Positions 1-6,590 of a stretch of DNA of 6,590 bases are shown piece by piece. A program made the translations under genes and the position numbers. This DNA is from Bacillota bacterium (GTDB lineage Bacteria > Bacillota > Bacilli > Thermoactinomycetales > DSM-44946): the NCBI GenBank assembly GCA_021793745.1, contig JAJYSD010000075.1, forward strand, positions 1 through 6,590. The letters are read 5' to 3'. Position 1 is the first letter of the stretch; the number at the start of each line of letters is the position of its first letter. The notes beneath the pieces are model-generated. The model was not told the DNA's origin. It saw only the letters and a list, made by a program, of their open reading frames with translations, and ran no database searches.

Positions 1-18
1 GGAAGCATAAAGAAAGGG

Positions 19-72
19 AAAAAATTGCCCCCTCGCTGACATCCGGTCCAAAACCGGATGGCGACGGGGCAA
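19..72 (-). terminator. Intrinsic terminator of the cupredoxin gene
   Basis: Read on the minus strand, this is a long hairpin followed by six U residues (complement of the A-run at 19-24). The arms 25-31 and 66-72 pair over 7 bp. After a C-C mismatch, 33-36 pairs with 61-64 over 4 bp. After a three-base bulge (37-39), 40-47 pairs with 53-60 over 8 bp around a five-base loop, giving 19 bp in all. The plus strand has no T-run after the hairpin, so it should act only on minus-strand transcripts, ending the cupredoxin message about 40 bases after its stop codon. Confidence 0.85.
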
Positions 73-109
73 ACGGCGATGGCTCGAGAGGATGACGGTG
101 AAACCCGGG

Positions 110-562
110 TCAGTTTCCGCCCAGCACCATGATGTAGGCAATCATCGGACCGTTGGTGTCGGCGGTCGCATGGTCGTGGCAGATCAGCTGGTATGTCCCC
201 GGCTTGTCGGCCACGAAGGAGACCCGGGCTGTTTTCCCTTTTCGGACAACGCCGCTGATGCCGAACTCCTTGAGGGAAAAGCGGTGTTCCCTTCCGTTGA
301 CTCCATGCAGAACCAGGTTGACCTTGTCCCCCTGGTTGACCGTGATAAAGCCGGGATCCCAGCGGTACGCCTCGATCTCCTTTCCCTCCGCTTCACCTTC
401 ATATTCGACGGTGACGAGATGGAAGGTTTTTTCCGGCGTCTCGGTCAGCTCCTGAATCACAGTCCGGTCGTCGAGCCAGGGAATGGGGAGCAGGAGGGTG
501 GTTCCGATCAACACCAACAAGAAAGCAATGGTGAGTGCTAGCCATTGACGCGCAGTGGTCAC
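110..562 (-). CDS. Membrane-anchored cupredoxin-domain protein
   Basis: This is a 150-residue protein with a GTG start, preceded on the minus strand by a strong AAGGGGGA ribosome site about 6 bases upstream. Residues 7-30 are a hydrophobic stretch with no lipobox cysteine, so it is probably an N-terminal membrane anchor or signal peptide with the rest outside the cell. Residues 62-150 look like a cupredoxin beta-sandwich: a GDKVNLVL strand (78-85), GREHRF with His93, a DKPGTYQLIC strand (119-128), and the metal-loop candidates Cys128, His129/His131 and Met140. A His-Cys-His-Met set is typical of mononuclear type-1 copper sites. The second cysteine of a binuclear CuA site (expected at about 132) is alanine, so CuA is unlikely. 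A role in extracytoplasmic electron transfer or copper handling is inference. The gene stands alone with its own terminator, divergent from the WYL-like gene. Confidence 0.8.
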   Translation of the reverse strand: MTTARQWLALTIAFLLVLIGTTLLLPIPWLDDRTVIQELTETPEKTFHLVTVEYEGEAEGKEIEAYRWDPGFITVNQGDKVNLVLHGVNGREHRFSLKEFGISGVVRKGKTARVSFVADKPGTYQLICHDHATADTNGPMIAYIMVLGGN

Positions 563-583
563 GGCGATCCCCCTTTTTGAGCG

Positions 584-607
584 TTTTGTGACTATTTATT
601 GACAAAA
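584..607. promoter_or_regulatory. AT-rich imperfect dyad between divergent genes
   Basis: The arms TTTTGT (584-589) and ACAAAA (602-607) are exact inverted repeats. Three of the six inner base pairs also match, giving 9 of 12 symmetric positions in this 24-bp element. It lies 22-45 bases upstream of the cupredoxin start and overlaps a TTGACA (599-604) that has no good -10 partner on either strand. The position suits a regulator binding site for the cupredoxin gene or for both divergent genes. The arms loosely recall TTGTGA-type redox-regulator sites, but the half-site spacing (20 bp overall) does not match the 18-bp Rex-type consensus. I do not assign a regulator. Confidence 0.35.
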
Positions 608-649
608 GGACCCCCTTTTTATCCGCTTCATGGAAAGAAAGTCGGATGG

Positions 650-679
650 TTGAATCCCCGGAAAGGGTTGTATCATAAT
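650..679 (+). promoter_or_regulatory. Possible promoter for the WYL-like gene
   Basis: TTGAAT (650-655) is followed after 18 bases by CATAAT (674-679), which matches the SigA -35 and -10 consensus at 4 of 6 and 5 of 6 positions. An overlapping TATCAT at 671-676 is an alternative -10 with a 15-base spacer. Either would start transcription at about 683-686, next to or inside the ribosome site at 684-690. That is unusually tight and lowers confidence. Confidence 0.35.
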
Positions 680-697
680 TTTCGAGGTGAATCCCAC

Positions 698-904
698 ATG
701 CGGGATACGGTCTTAAAAAGGGCCGCCAAGGTCGGGCGACCGGTGGAGATCATTTATATGGATGAGAAGGGGGAAATCACCCAAAGGCGGATTCGCATCC
801 GGTCGTTGGGCGAAGATCTGGTGGAGGCGTATTGTTACGAGCGGAAAGGGGTACGCCGCTTTAAGCGTTCCAATATTTTAGCGGCCCGGGAGTTGGATTT
901 GTAA
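698..904 (+). CDS. Small standalone WYL-like domain protein
   Basis: The protein has 68 residues and is made almost entirely of one domain. The ATG at 698 was chosen because GAGGTGA at 684-690 sits 7 bases upstream; the same frame is open further upstream but has no ribosome site there. The pattern fits a minimal WYL fold, the ligand-sensing SH3-like barrel found in many bacterial regulators: a PVEIIY strand (15-20), an acidic turn, an RRIRIRSLG strand (30-38), LVEAYCY (41-47), and a basic RRFKRSNI end (53-60) like the usual R-x-F-x-x-x-R-I motif. The W-Y-L tripeptide itself is not preserved and there is no helix-turn-helix, so it is unlikely to bind DNA as a classical WYL repressor. It may sense a ligand or nucleic acid, or act with a partner. 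No terminator follows it. The domain call is by pattern only and the function is unknown. Confidence 0.7.
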   Translation: MRDTVLKRAAKVGRPVEIIYMDEKGEITQRRIRIRSLGEDLVEAYCYERKGVRRFKRSNILAARELDL

Positions 905-976
905 AGCGGAACGGGCAATCGGAAAGGAGATTTCGGGAGTTTGCCAACGAACGGTGTTTTTTCGAGGGGAAAACCG

Positions 977-985
977 TGTTATACT
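977..985 (+). promoter_or_regulatory. Extended -10 promoter ahead of the microprotein and sucCD
   Basis: TATACT at 980-985 matches the SigA -10 at 5 of 6 positions and is preceded by TGT (977-979), the TG-n extension that can compensate for a poor -35. The -35 position (about 957-962) is only a T-run. Transcription would start at about 992, giving a leader of roughly 100 bases before the 1096 start codon. I found no better promoter between here and sucC, so this is the likeliest local promoter for the microprotein, and for sucCD by read-through. A bulged inverted repeat (951-955 plus 957-959 against 970-977) spans the -35 to -10 spacer and could be an operator. Confidence 0.6.
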
Positions 986-1001
986 AATCCCGGATGCCGA
1001 T

Positions 1002-1029
1002 TTGATCGATCCAACCGGAAGTTGATCGA
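1002..1029 (+). repeat. Direct repeat TTGATCGA, two copies 20 bases apart
   Basis: TTGATCGA occurs at 1002-1009 and again at 1022-1029, a centre-to-centre distance of 20 bases or about two helical turns. Both copies lie just downstream of the predicted start site of the 977-985 promoter. Same-face spacing beside a promoter is what a repressor binding site would show, but two 8-base copies in one leader are modest evidence. Confidence 0.35.
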
Positions 1030-1095
1030 CGGTTAGTTGCCGGGACGGGCCCGAAGTAGGATCCGTAAAACCGAACGAAACCGGGAGGGTGACAG

Positions 1096-1230
1096 ATGAG
1101 CTTAAAATGGAAAAACGAAAGAGAAAACCACGATAACGATTTTCTGGACATGGTTGTCTCCACGGCCGGTTCCTTTATTTTCTTCATGGGGATTGCCGTG
1201 GTGGCGACGGTGATCAGCCTCGTCTGGTGA
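1096..1230 (+). CDS. 44-residue single-pass membrane microprotein
   Basis: ATG at 1096 follows GGGAGGGTGA (1083-1092) at normal spacing, and the frame closes with TGA at 1228-1230. The first 18 residues are charged and hydrophilic (MSLKWKNERENHDNDFLD). Residues 19-44 form one uninterrupted hydrophobic segment ending in ISLVW, which reads as a tail-anchored membrane helix with a cytoplasmic N-terminus. Support for a real gene comes from the strong ribosome site, its own upstream promoter at 977-985, and the sharp split between the charged head and the membrane tail, which is unlike random translation. I do not recognise the family. It lies directly upstream of the structured sucC leader. A partner or regulatory role in the membrane is possible but not shown. 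Confidence 0.7.
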   Translation: MSLKWKNERENHDNDFLDMVVSTAGSFIFFMGIAVVATVISLVW

Positions 1231-1278
1231 GCGGGGACTTCCCGAAGGCCGAGATTGGTCGGAATGTCACCTGTTGTG

Positions 1279-1391
1279 CGATCCCTGTCCGGAAAGGGGC
1301 GCGTTTTGGGGGCGCCGTAAACGCTCCCATGCAGCGCTTTCCGCAACCACGGCATGTCCTGAAAGGGCTGCCGGAGGCCGGTGAGGGATCG
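1279..1391 (+). ncRNA. Candidate structured cis-regulatory leader of sucC
   Basis: Three helices can be drawn by eye. P1 is an 8-bp perfect long-range helix, CGATCCCT (1279-1286) with AGGGATCG (1384-1391). P2 pairs 1290-1296 with 1337-1343 (7 bp), then 1297-1299 with 1326-1328 (3 bp), then 1301-1306 with 1319-1324 (6 bp), with a C-T mismatch, a one-sided bulge at 1329-1336 and a 12-base loop. P3 pairs 1350-1360 with 1364-1373 (10 bp, one bulged base at 1355). The 3' strand of P1 occupies eight of the nine loop bases of the terminator at 1375-1407, so P1 and the terminator should compete or form a strained pseudoknot. That layout, two hairpins closed by a switching helix, resembles a riboswitch or protein-responsive attenuator. 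There is no T-box sequence and I match it to no known class. GC-rich spacers can fold by chance, so this stays a candidate. Confidence 0.4.
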
Positions 1392-1407
1392 ACCGGCTTC
1401 TTTTTTT
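1375..1407 (+). terminator. Intrinsic terminator or attenuator before sucC
   Basis: AGGCCGGT (1375-1382) pairs with ACCGGCTT (1392-1399) in an 8-bp stem with one G-U pair and a nine-base loop. It is followed by C and seven T residues (1401-1407). The sucC ribosome site begins at 1425, which leaves no room for a promoter after the terminator. It therefore either ends the microprotein transcript or controls entry into sucCD. Confidence 0.8.
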
Positions 1408-1441
1408 GTGGAGGAAATCGAGGATAGGAGGCAGGAGAAGC

Positions 1442-2602
<1,161 letters not shown>

Positions 2603-2634
2603 ATTCAGCACGTTGAAGAAAGGCGGGTTGGGCA

Positions 2635-3540
2635 TTGAGCATCTTTGTAAATAAGGACACCAAAGTGATTACGCAGGGAATCACCGGTTCCAACGGAATG
2701 TTTCACACCAAGCAGGCGTTGGAGTACGGGACGAAGGTGGTCGCAGGGGTGACGCCGGGAAAGGGCGGAACGAGCGTCGAGGGCGTTCCGGTTTTTGACA
2801 CCGTGGAGGAGGCGGTCAAGGAGACCGGGGCCAACGCGTCGGTCATCTATGTGCCTCCGGCCTTTGCCGCCGATGCGATCATGGAAGCGGTGGATGCCGA
2901 GCTGGATTTGGTGGTCTGTATCACGGAAGGGATTCCGGTTCTCGATATGGTCAAAGTGAAGCGGTATATGGAGGGGAAGAAAACCCGCCTGATCGGGCCC
3001 AACTGTCCCGGGGTGATCACGCCCGGCGAATGTAAGATCGGTATTATGCCCGGATATATTCACATGCCCGGGAAGGTGGGGATCGTTTCCCGCAGCGGAA
3101 CCCTCACCTATGAAGCGGTTCACCAGTTGACTACCCGCGGCATCGGGCAATCCACGGCGGTCGGGATCGGCGGTGACCCGGTCAACGGAACGAACTTTAT
3201 CGATGTGCTCAAGGAGTTTCAGGCGGATCCGGACACCTTGGCGGTTATTCTGATCGGGGAGATCGGGGGAACGGCCGAGGAGGAAGCCGCCGAATGGATC
3301 CGGCAGAACATGGATAAGCCGGTGGTGGCCTTCATCGGTGGCAAGACGGCTCCTCCGGGCAAGCGGATGGGCCATGCGGGGGCCATCATCTCCGGAGGTA
3401 AGGGAACAGCCGCCGAAAAAATCGCCAAGCTTGAGGAATGCGGCGTGAAGGTGGCACCCACCCCGGCGGATATCGGCGAGACGTTGGTTCAGGTCCTGAA
3501 GGAGAAAGGTTTGCTGGAACAGTGCATCACCAAGAAATAG
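2635..3540 (+). CDS. sucD: Succinyl-CoA synthetase (ADP-forming), alpha subunit
   Basis: This is the CoA-binding and phosphorylated subunit of succinyl-CoA synthetase. It has 301 residues, the usual size. The start is TTG at 2635, with AAAGGCGGG (2619-2627) 7 bases upstream. It restores the family N-terminus [18 protein letters not shown], and no in-frame ATG is nearby, the first being residue 22. The N-terminal Rossmann CoA-binding domain shows QGITGSNG (14-21), VTPGKGG (39-45) and GPNCPG (121-126). The C-terminal ligase domain has SRSGTLTYE (152-160), Glu209 in LIGEIGG, and the phospho-accepting His247 in [17 protein letters not shown] (243-259). All catalytic residues are present. The rare TTG start could lower translation relative to sucC, although the two subunits are needed in equal amounts. 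Confidence 0.98.
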   Translation: MSIFVNKDTKVITQGITGSNGMFHTKQALEYGTKVVAGVTPGKGGTSVEGVPVFDTVEEAVKETGANASVIYVPPAFAADAIMEAVDAELDLVVCITEGIPVLDMVKVKRYMEGKKTRLIGPNCPGVITPGECKIGIMPGYIHMPGKVGIVSRSGTLTYEAVHQLTTRGIGQSTAVGIGGDPVNGTNFIDVLKEFQADPDTLAVILIGEIGGTAEEEAAEWIRQNMDKPVVAFIGGKTAPPGKRMGHAGAIISGGKGTAAEKIAKLEECGVKVAPTPADIGETLVQVLKEKGLLEQCITKK

Positions 3541-3553
3541 GCATCGGCTTTCT

Positions 3554-3582
3554 GGGGACCGCCCTGCGGTCCCCCGTTTTTT
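3554..3582 (+). terminator. Intrinsic terminator after sucD
   Basis: GGGGACCGC (3554-3562) and GCGGTCCCC (3566-3574) form a perfect 9-bp GC-rich stem with a CCT loop, followed by CG and six T residues (3577-3582). It lies 13 bases past the sucD stop codon. The dprA ribosome site GGAGGGAG begins at 3583, immediately after the last T, so this terminator also gates dprA. Confidence 0.92.
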
Positions 3583-3594
3583 GGAGGGAGTGCG

Positions 3595-4686
3595 ATGGAA
3601 GAGCGGGACGGATTGATCGCCCTGCATCAATTTCGGGGTATCGGATGGCGTACCTTGCATACATTGTTGGAAGCGGGTTGGTCCCCTGCGGAGGGGTCGG
3701 CGTCGGATATCCTGGAGCGTCTCGAGGGGGAGCGCATTCCAAAAGGCACGGCGGAGCGCATCCGCGCCAAATGGGGTCCTTCCTTCGTGCGGAAGGTGAA
3801 GGAGGAGCTGAAGCGTCGCCGGATTACCGCCGTCACCGTTTTTGATCCGGAATACCCGGAATATTTGAAAGAGATCGCCCAGCCTCCCTGGGTGCTTTAT
3901 ATCAAAGGGGATCCTTCCCTTTTATCCGAGGTTTGTTTTGCCGTGGTGGGCACGCGCAAACCCACCCATTACGGAAAAAGGGTCGCCAGGCGCATCGGAG
4001 CCGAGATCGCCTCCCGCGGATGGGTGGTGGTCAGCGGGATGGCGGCCGGGATCGATACCGAAGCCCATCGGGGGGCTTTGGAGGCGGAAGGGAGAACCGT
4101 TGCCGTGTTGGGATCGGGGGTGGACGTCGTCTATCCGAAGCACCTGCGCGCCCTTTACGCGGAGTTGGTTCACAAGGGAGCAGTCTGTTCGGAAATGCCT
4201 CCGGGGACCGCGCCTCGCCCCGGCCTCTTTCCTCAGCGAAACCGGATCATTGCCGGTCTTTCGGTGGGAACGCTGGTGGTGGAGGCGGCGGAGCGGAGCG
4301 GTGCCCTCATCACCGCCGACTTCAGCATGGAGCAGGGGCGGGAGGTGTTTGCCATCCCCGGTCCCATCACCTCCGAAAAGAGTGTCGGCACCAATCGGTT
4401 GATCCAGCAGGGTGCCAAATGCGTCACCGGGGTGGAGGATATCCTGGAGGAATTCCCTTCGCTGGTCCGAACCCCGGCGTCTCCGGCAAAACCGGCGGAG
4501 CCTTCCGATCTTTCTCCGGAGGAGCGGCGGCTCCTTTCCCTGCTGGAAGATGAACCGGTGCACATGGACGAATTGGTGGAGAGAATCTCCCTCCCGGCCG
4601 GGCAGATCCATCGCCATCTCGTTTCGCTCCTGCTCAAGAAGCGGATTCGCCAATTGCCGGGGTCTCGATACGTCAAATTGAGTTGA
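3595..4686 (+). CDS. dprA: DNA processing protein DprA
   Basis: DprA binds incoming single-stranded DNA during natural transformation, protects it and loads RecA onto it. It is also widespread in species not known to be competent. ATG at 3595 follows GGAGGGAG (3583-3590). The 363 residues exceed the roughly 280-300 of the pneumococcal and B. subtilis proteins because domains are present at both ends. Residues 6-75 form a helical SAM/HhH-like region. Residues 85-285 are the Rossmann core with VVGTR (117-121, the GSR-type motif), SGMAAGID (147-154), FPQRNRIIAGLS (212-223), SGALITA (235-241), VFAIPG (251-256) and GTNRLIQQGA (265-274). A Pro/Ala-rich linker (about 291-305) leads to a C-terminal winged-helix domain (306-363) like that of many long DprA proteins. 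No promoter fits between the sucD terminator and this gene, so expression probably depends on read-through or on a promoter inside sucD. Confidence 0.97.
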   Translation: MEERDGLIALHQFRGIGWRTLHTLLEAGWSPAEGSASDILERLEGERIPKGTAERIRAKWGPSFVRKVKEELKRRRITAVTVFDPEYPEYLKEIAQPPWVLYIKGDPSLLSEVCFAVVGTRKPTHYGKRVARRIGAEIASRGWVVVSGMAAGIDTEAHRGALEAEGRTVAVLGSGVDVVYPKHLRALYAELVHKGAVCSEMPPGTAPRPGLFPQRNRIIAGLSVGTLVVEAAERSGALITADFSMEQGREVFAIPGPITSEKSVGTNRLIQQGAKCVTGVEDILEEFPSLVRTPASPAKPAEPSDLSPEERRLLSLLEDEPVHMDELVERISLPAGQIHRHLVSLLLKKRIRQLPGSRYVKLS

Positions 4687-4848
4687 GGGTTTCGGCAACC
4701 GTGGTTTGAAGGGATGGGTGATAGGGGGAATGACATGACATAGGGCTGGATACCATTTGGATGAACCCGTCTTTCCACGACGAATCTTTCCCCCAGGGTG
4801 TCCCGCCGGATGCTCTCCCCGGTTGCCGTGGGGACCGGATATTTGTTA

Positions 4849-4877
4849 TTGTTACAGATGCGACCTTGTGGTAGATT
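4849..4877 (+). promoter_or_regulatory. Extended -10 promoter of topA
   Basis: TTGTTA (4849-4854, 4 of 6 to the -35 consensus) is followed by a 17-base spacer and TAGATT (4872-4877, 4 of 6 to the -10), with a TG-n extension at 4869-4871. Transcription would start at about 4884, 54 bases before the topA start. The rest of the dprA-topA spacer (4687-4848) holds no gene I can support. It contains one short GC-rich inverted repeat (4819-4823 with 4834-4838) before a T-rich stretch, which could be a weak end for the dprA transcript. Confidence 0.5.
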
Positions 4878-4890
4878 TTCAGGATTTGAC

Positions 4891-4913
4891 AACCGCCCAA
4901 CACGAAAGCGGTT
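4891..4913 (+). other. Hairpin in the topA 5' leader
   Basis: AACCGC (4891-4896) and GCGGTT (4908-4913) form a 6-bp perfect stem with an 11-base loop, ending 10 bases before the ribosome site. The T-run after it is only four bases (4912-4915), two of which belong to the stem, so it is too weak to count as a terminator. It may affect message stability or translation. Confidence 0.3.
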
Positions 4914-4937
4914 TTCCAATAGAGGGGAGGACACGGG

Positions 4938-6590
4938 ATGGCCGATTCGCTCGTTATCGTCGAATCGCCTGCCAAAGCGAAAACCATCGGCAAATATCTG
5001 GGAAAAAAATATATCGTCAAAGCTTCGATGGGGCATGTGCGGGACCTGCCCAAAAGCCAAATGGGCATCGATTTCGAACGACGCTTTGAGCCCAAATACA
5101 TCACCATCCGGGGCAAGGGGAATGTGCTGAAAGAGCTGCGGGAAGCGAAGAAAAAGGTGAAGCGGGTCTACCTTGCCGCCGACCCGGACCGGGAGGGCGA
5201 AGCGATCGCTTGGCATTTGGCGCACAGCCTGGATCTGAGCCCGAATGAAAAATGCCGGGTCGTTTTTAACGAGATCACCAAACAGGCCATCCAAGAAGCC
5301 TTTAAAAATCCCCGGCCGATCGATATGGATCTGGTCAACGCCCAACAGGCTCGGCGCATATTGGATCGGCTGGTCGGATACGGAATCAGTCCGATTCTGT
5401 GGAAAAAGGTGAAAAAGGGATTAAGCGCCGGACGGGTCCAATCCGTGGCTACCAAGCTGATCATCGACCGGGAAAAGGAGATCCGGGAATTTAAGCCGGA
5501 GGAATACTGGACGGTCACGGCGGTGCTGCTGAAGGACGATGAGTCCTTTCAGGCGAAGTTTTACGGTTATGGAAAGGAAAAAGCGGAACTGAAGAACGAG
5601 GAGGACGTCCAGGAACTTCTCCAGAAAATCAAAGGAAAGCGCTTTGTCGTTGAAGAAGTGAAAAAGAACCAGCGGCGCCGCAATCCCGCTCCGCCTTTCA
5701 TCACCAGCACCCTGCAGCAGGAAGCGGCGAGGAAGCTCAGGTTTCGCGCTTCTCGAACCATGGCCATCGCACAGCAATTGTACGAAGGGGTCGATCTCGG
5801 TTCCGAGGGTTCCGTCGGGTTGATCACCTATATGCGGACCGACTCGACCCGGATATCCGAGACGGCCCAGCGGGAGGCGATGGACTGGATCCAGAAGACC
5901 TTCGGAGACGCTTATCTGCCGGAGTCTCCGCGCCGGCACCGGACGAAGGCGGGTGCCCAGGATGCCCATGAGGCGATCCGGCCGACGTCGGTGACGCGTA
6001 CCCCCGAAAAGGTGAAGGCCTTTCTGAGTCGGGATCAATACCGGTTGTACAAACTGATCTGGGAACGCTATGTGGCCAGCCAGATGGCCCCCGCCGTCAT
6101 GGATGCCGTCTCCGCGGACATTCGCGTCGGCGATGCGCTGTTCCGGGCAACCGGTTCGACGGTCCGATTTCCCGGGTTTATGAAGGTGTATGTGGAAGGC
6201 ACCGATGACAATAAAACCGAGGAGGACGGACGGCTGCCGGAGCTGGAGAAGGGGGAGGCCCTGAAGCGCAAAGCGGTTCAGCCGAAGCAGCATTTCACCC
6301 AGCCGCCGCCCCGGTATACGGAAGCGCGGCTGGTCCGAACCCTGGAGGAATTGGGGATTGGAAGGCCGTCGACCTATGCTCCGACGCTGGAAACGATCCA
6401 AAAACGGGGTTACGTGGCGCTGGAAGACCGCCGCTTTGTACCGACGGAGCTGGGAGAGATCGTCACCAAACTGATGGAGGAGTTTTTTCCGGAAATTCTG
6501 GATGTGGAATTTACGGCCAACATGGAGGAAGAGTTGGACCAGATCGAAGAGGGGATCGTGGACTGGGTCCAGATCGTCGATGAATTTAGA
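4938..6590 (+). CDS. topA: DNA topoisomerase I (type IA), 3' end outside window
   Basis: TopA relaxes negatively supercoiled DNA by cutting one strand through a 5'-phosphotyrosine link. ATG at 4938 follows GGGGAGGA (4924-4931), and the product begins [20 protein letters not shown] as the family does. Residues 3-115 are the TOPRIM domain, with Glu9 and the acidic cluster DPDREGEA (82-89) that holds Mg. [15 protein letters not shown] (134-148) and [10 protein letters not shown] (162-171) are conserved strand-passage elements. [10 protein letters not shown] (295-304) carries the catalytic Tyr298 with Arg300, and DAHEAIRPT (342-350) and [11 protein letters not shown] (473-483) follow in order. 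The frame is open to the last base of the window, giving 551 residues. Family members in Bacilli run to about 690, so about 140 residues, including the C-terminal zinc ribbons, lie outside. In related genomes trmFO and xerC/codV usually follow. Confidence 0.98.
   Translation, partial: MADSLVIVESPAKAKTIGKYLGKKYIVKASMGHVRDLPKSQMGIDFERRFEPKYITIRGKGNVLKELREAKKKVKRVYLAADPDREGEAIAWHLAHSLDLSPNEKCRVVFNEITKQAIQEAFKNPRPIDMDLVNAQQARRILDRLVGYGISPILWKKVKKGLSAGRVQSVATKLIIDREKEIREFKPEEYWTVTAVLLKDDESFQAKFYGYGKEKAELKNEEDVQELLQKIKGKRFVVEEVKKNQRRRNPAPPFITSTLQQEAARKLRFRASRTMAIAQQLYEGVDLGSEGSVGLITYMRTDSTRISETAQREAMDWIQKTFGDAYLPESPRRHRTKAGAQDAHEAIRPTSVTRTPEKVKAFLSRDQYRLYKLIWERYVASQMAPAVMDAVSADIRVGDALFRATGSTVRFPGFMKVYVEGTDDNKTEEDGRLPELEKGEALKRKAVQPKQHFTQPPPRYTEARLVRTLEELGIGRPSTYAPTLETIQKRGYVALEDRRFVPTELGEIVTKLMEEFFPEILDVEFTANMEEELDQIEEGIVDWVQIVDEFR

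Noticed and set aside
604..620. A short hairpin AAAAGG/CCTTTT followed by a T
   Set aside because: Only 6 bp, mostly A-T, with no gene upstream on the plus strand to terminate. It is likely incidental to the AT-rich spacer.
941..1036. A TTG-started 31-codon frame after AAAGGAGA at 923-930
   Set aside because: A ribosome-like site is present, but the frame starts with TTG, runs through the promoter at 977-985 and has no protein-like features.
984..1355. A 123-codon minus-strand frame over the microprotein and leader
   Set aside because: No ribosome site or domain. The plus strand here has a better-supported small gene and promoter.
1227..1427. A plus-strand 66-codon frame (GTG start) through the sucC leader
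   Set aside because: It translates the terminator stem and U-tract (giving Phe-Phe-Phe), has no ribosome site and no hydrophobic or domain pattern.
2605..3660. A 351-codon minus-strand frame opposite sucD
   Set aside because: It is antisense to an unambiguous sucD, low in recognisable motifs and runs across the sucD terminator, so it is a shadow frame.
4757..5089. A plus-strand 110-codon frame overlapping the start of topA
   Set aside because: It is out of frame with topA, has no ribosome site and is rich in Cys/Arg/Pro, as expected from an off-frame read.
4233..5345. A 370-codon minus-strand frame crossing the dprA-topA spacer
   Set aside because: The part over the spacer (about 4690-4830) reads like a plausible protein, but there is no start with a ribosome site there and the frame continues antisense into both neighbours.
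5421..6401. A 326-codon minus-strand frame opposite topA
   Set aside because: It lies wholly antisense to conserved topA motifs and has no recognisable domain.

Overview
This window looks like a moderately GC-rich chromosome segment from a Bacillota (class Bacilli) bacterium. The main evidence is the gene order sucC-sucD-dprA-topA, the conserved arrangement in Bacillus and relatives, together with strong purine-rich Shine-Dalgarno sites, GTG and TTG starts, and U-tailed intrinsic terminators. The GC content and the long (363-residue) DprA would fit a thermophilic, Thermoactinomycetaceae-like member, but that placement is inference from memory of family traits.

Layout. Positions 1-562 hold a minus-strand gene for a membrane-anchored cupredoxin, closed by a long minus-strand terminator (19-72). 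A divergent spacer (563-697), which contains an AT-rich dyad, separates it from a 68-residue standalone WYL-like protein (698-904). Next comes a good extended -10 promoter (977-985), a leader of about 100 bases with a direct repeat, and a 44-residue single-pass membrane microprotein (1096-1230). The following 211-base spacer has no convincing gene. It folds on paper into two strong hairpins enclosed by an 8-bp long-range helix whose 3' strand lies in the loop of an intrinsic terminator ending just before the sucC ribosome site. sucC (1442-2602) and sucD (2635-3540, TTG start) encode both subunits of succinyl-CoA synthetase and are followed by a second strong terminator. dprA (3595-4686) begins 12 bases after that terminator's U-tract. 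A 251-base spacer then carries an extended -10 promoter for topA, which runs off the window end (4938-6590, first 551 residues).

How the genes work together. SucCD carries out substrate-level phosphorylation in the TCA cycle. DprA loads RecA onto incoming single-stranded DNA in transformation, and TopA relaxes negative supercoils. They are neighbours by conserved order rather than by pathway. The point most worth following up is transcriptional. Both sucC and dprA sit directly behind intrinsic terminators with no room for a promoter in between, so expression would need read-through, and the structure before sucC resembles a regulated terminator/antiterminator leader. All structures were found by eye; no folding or homology search was run.
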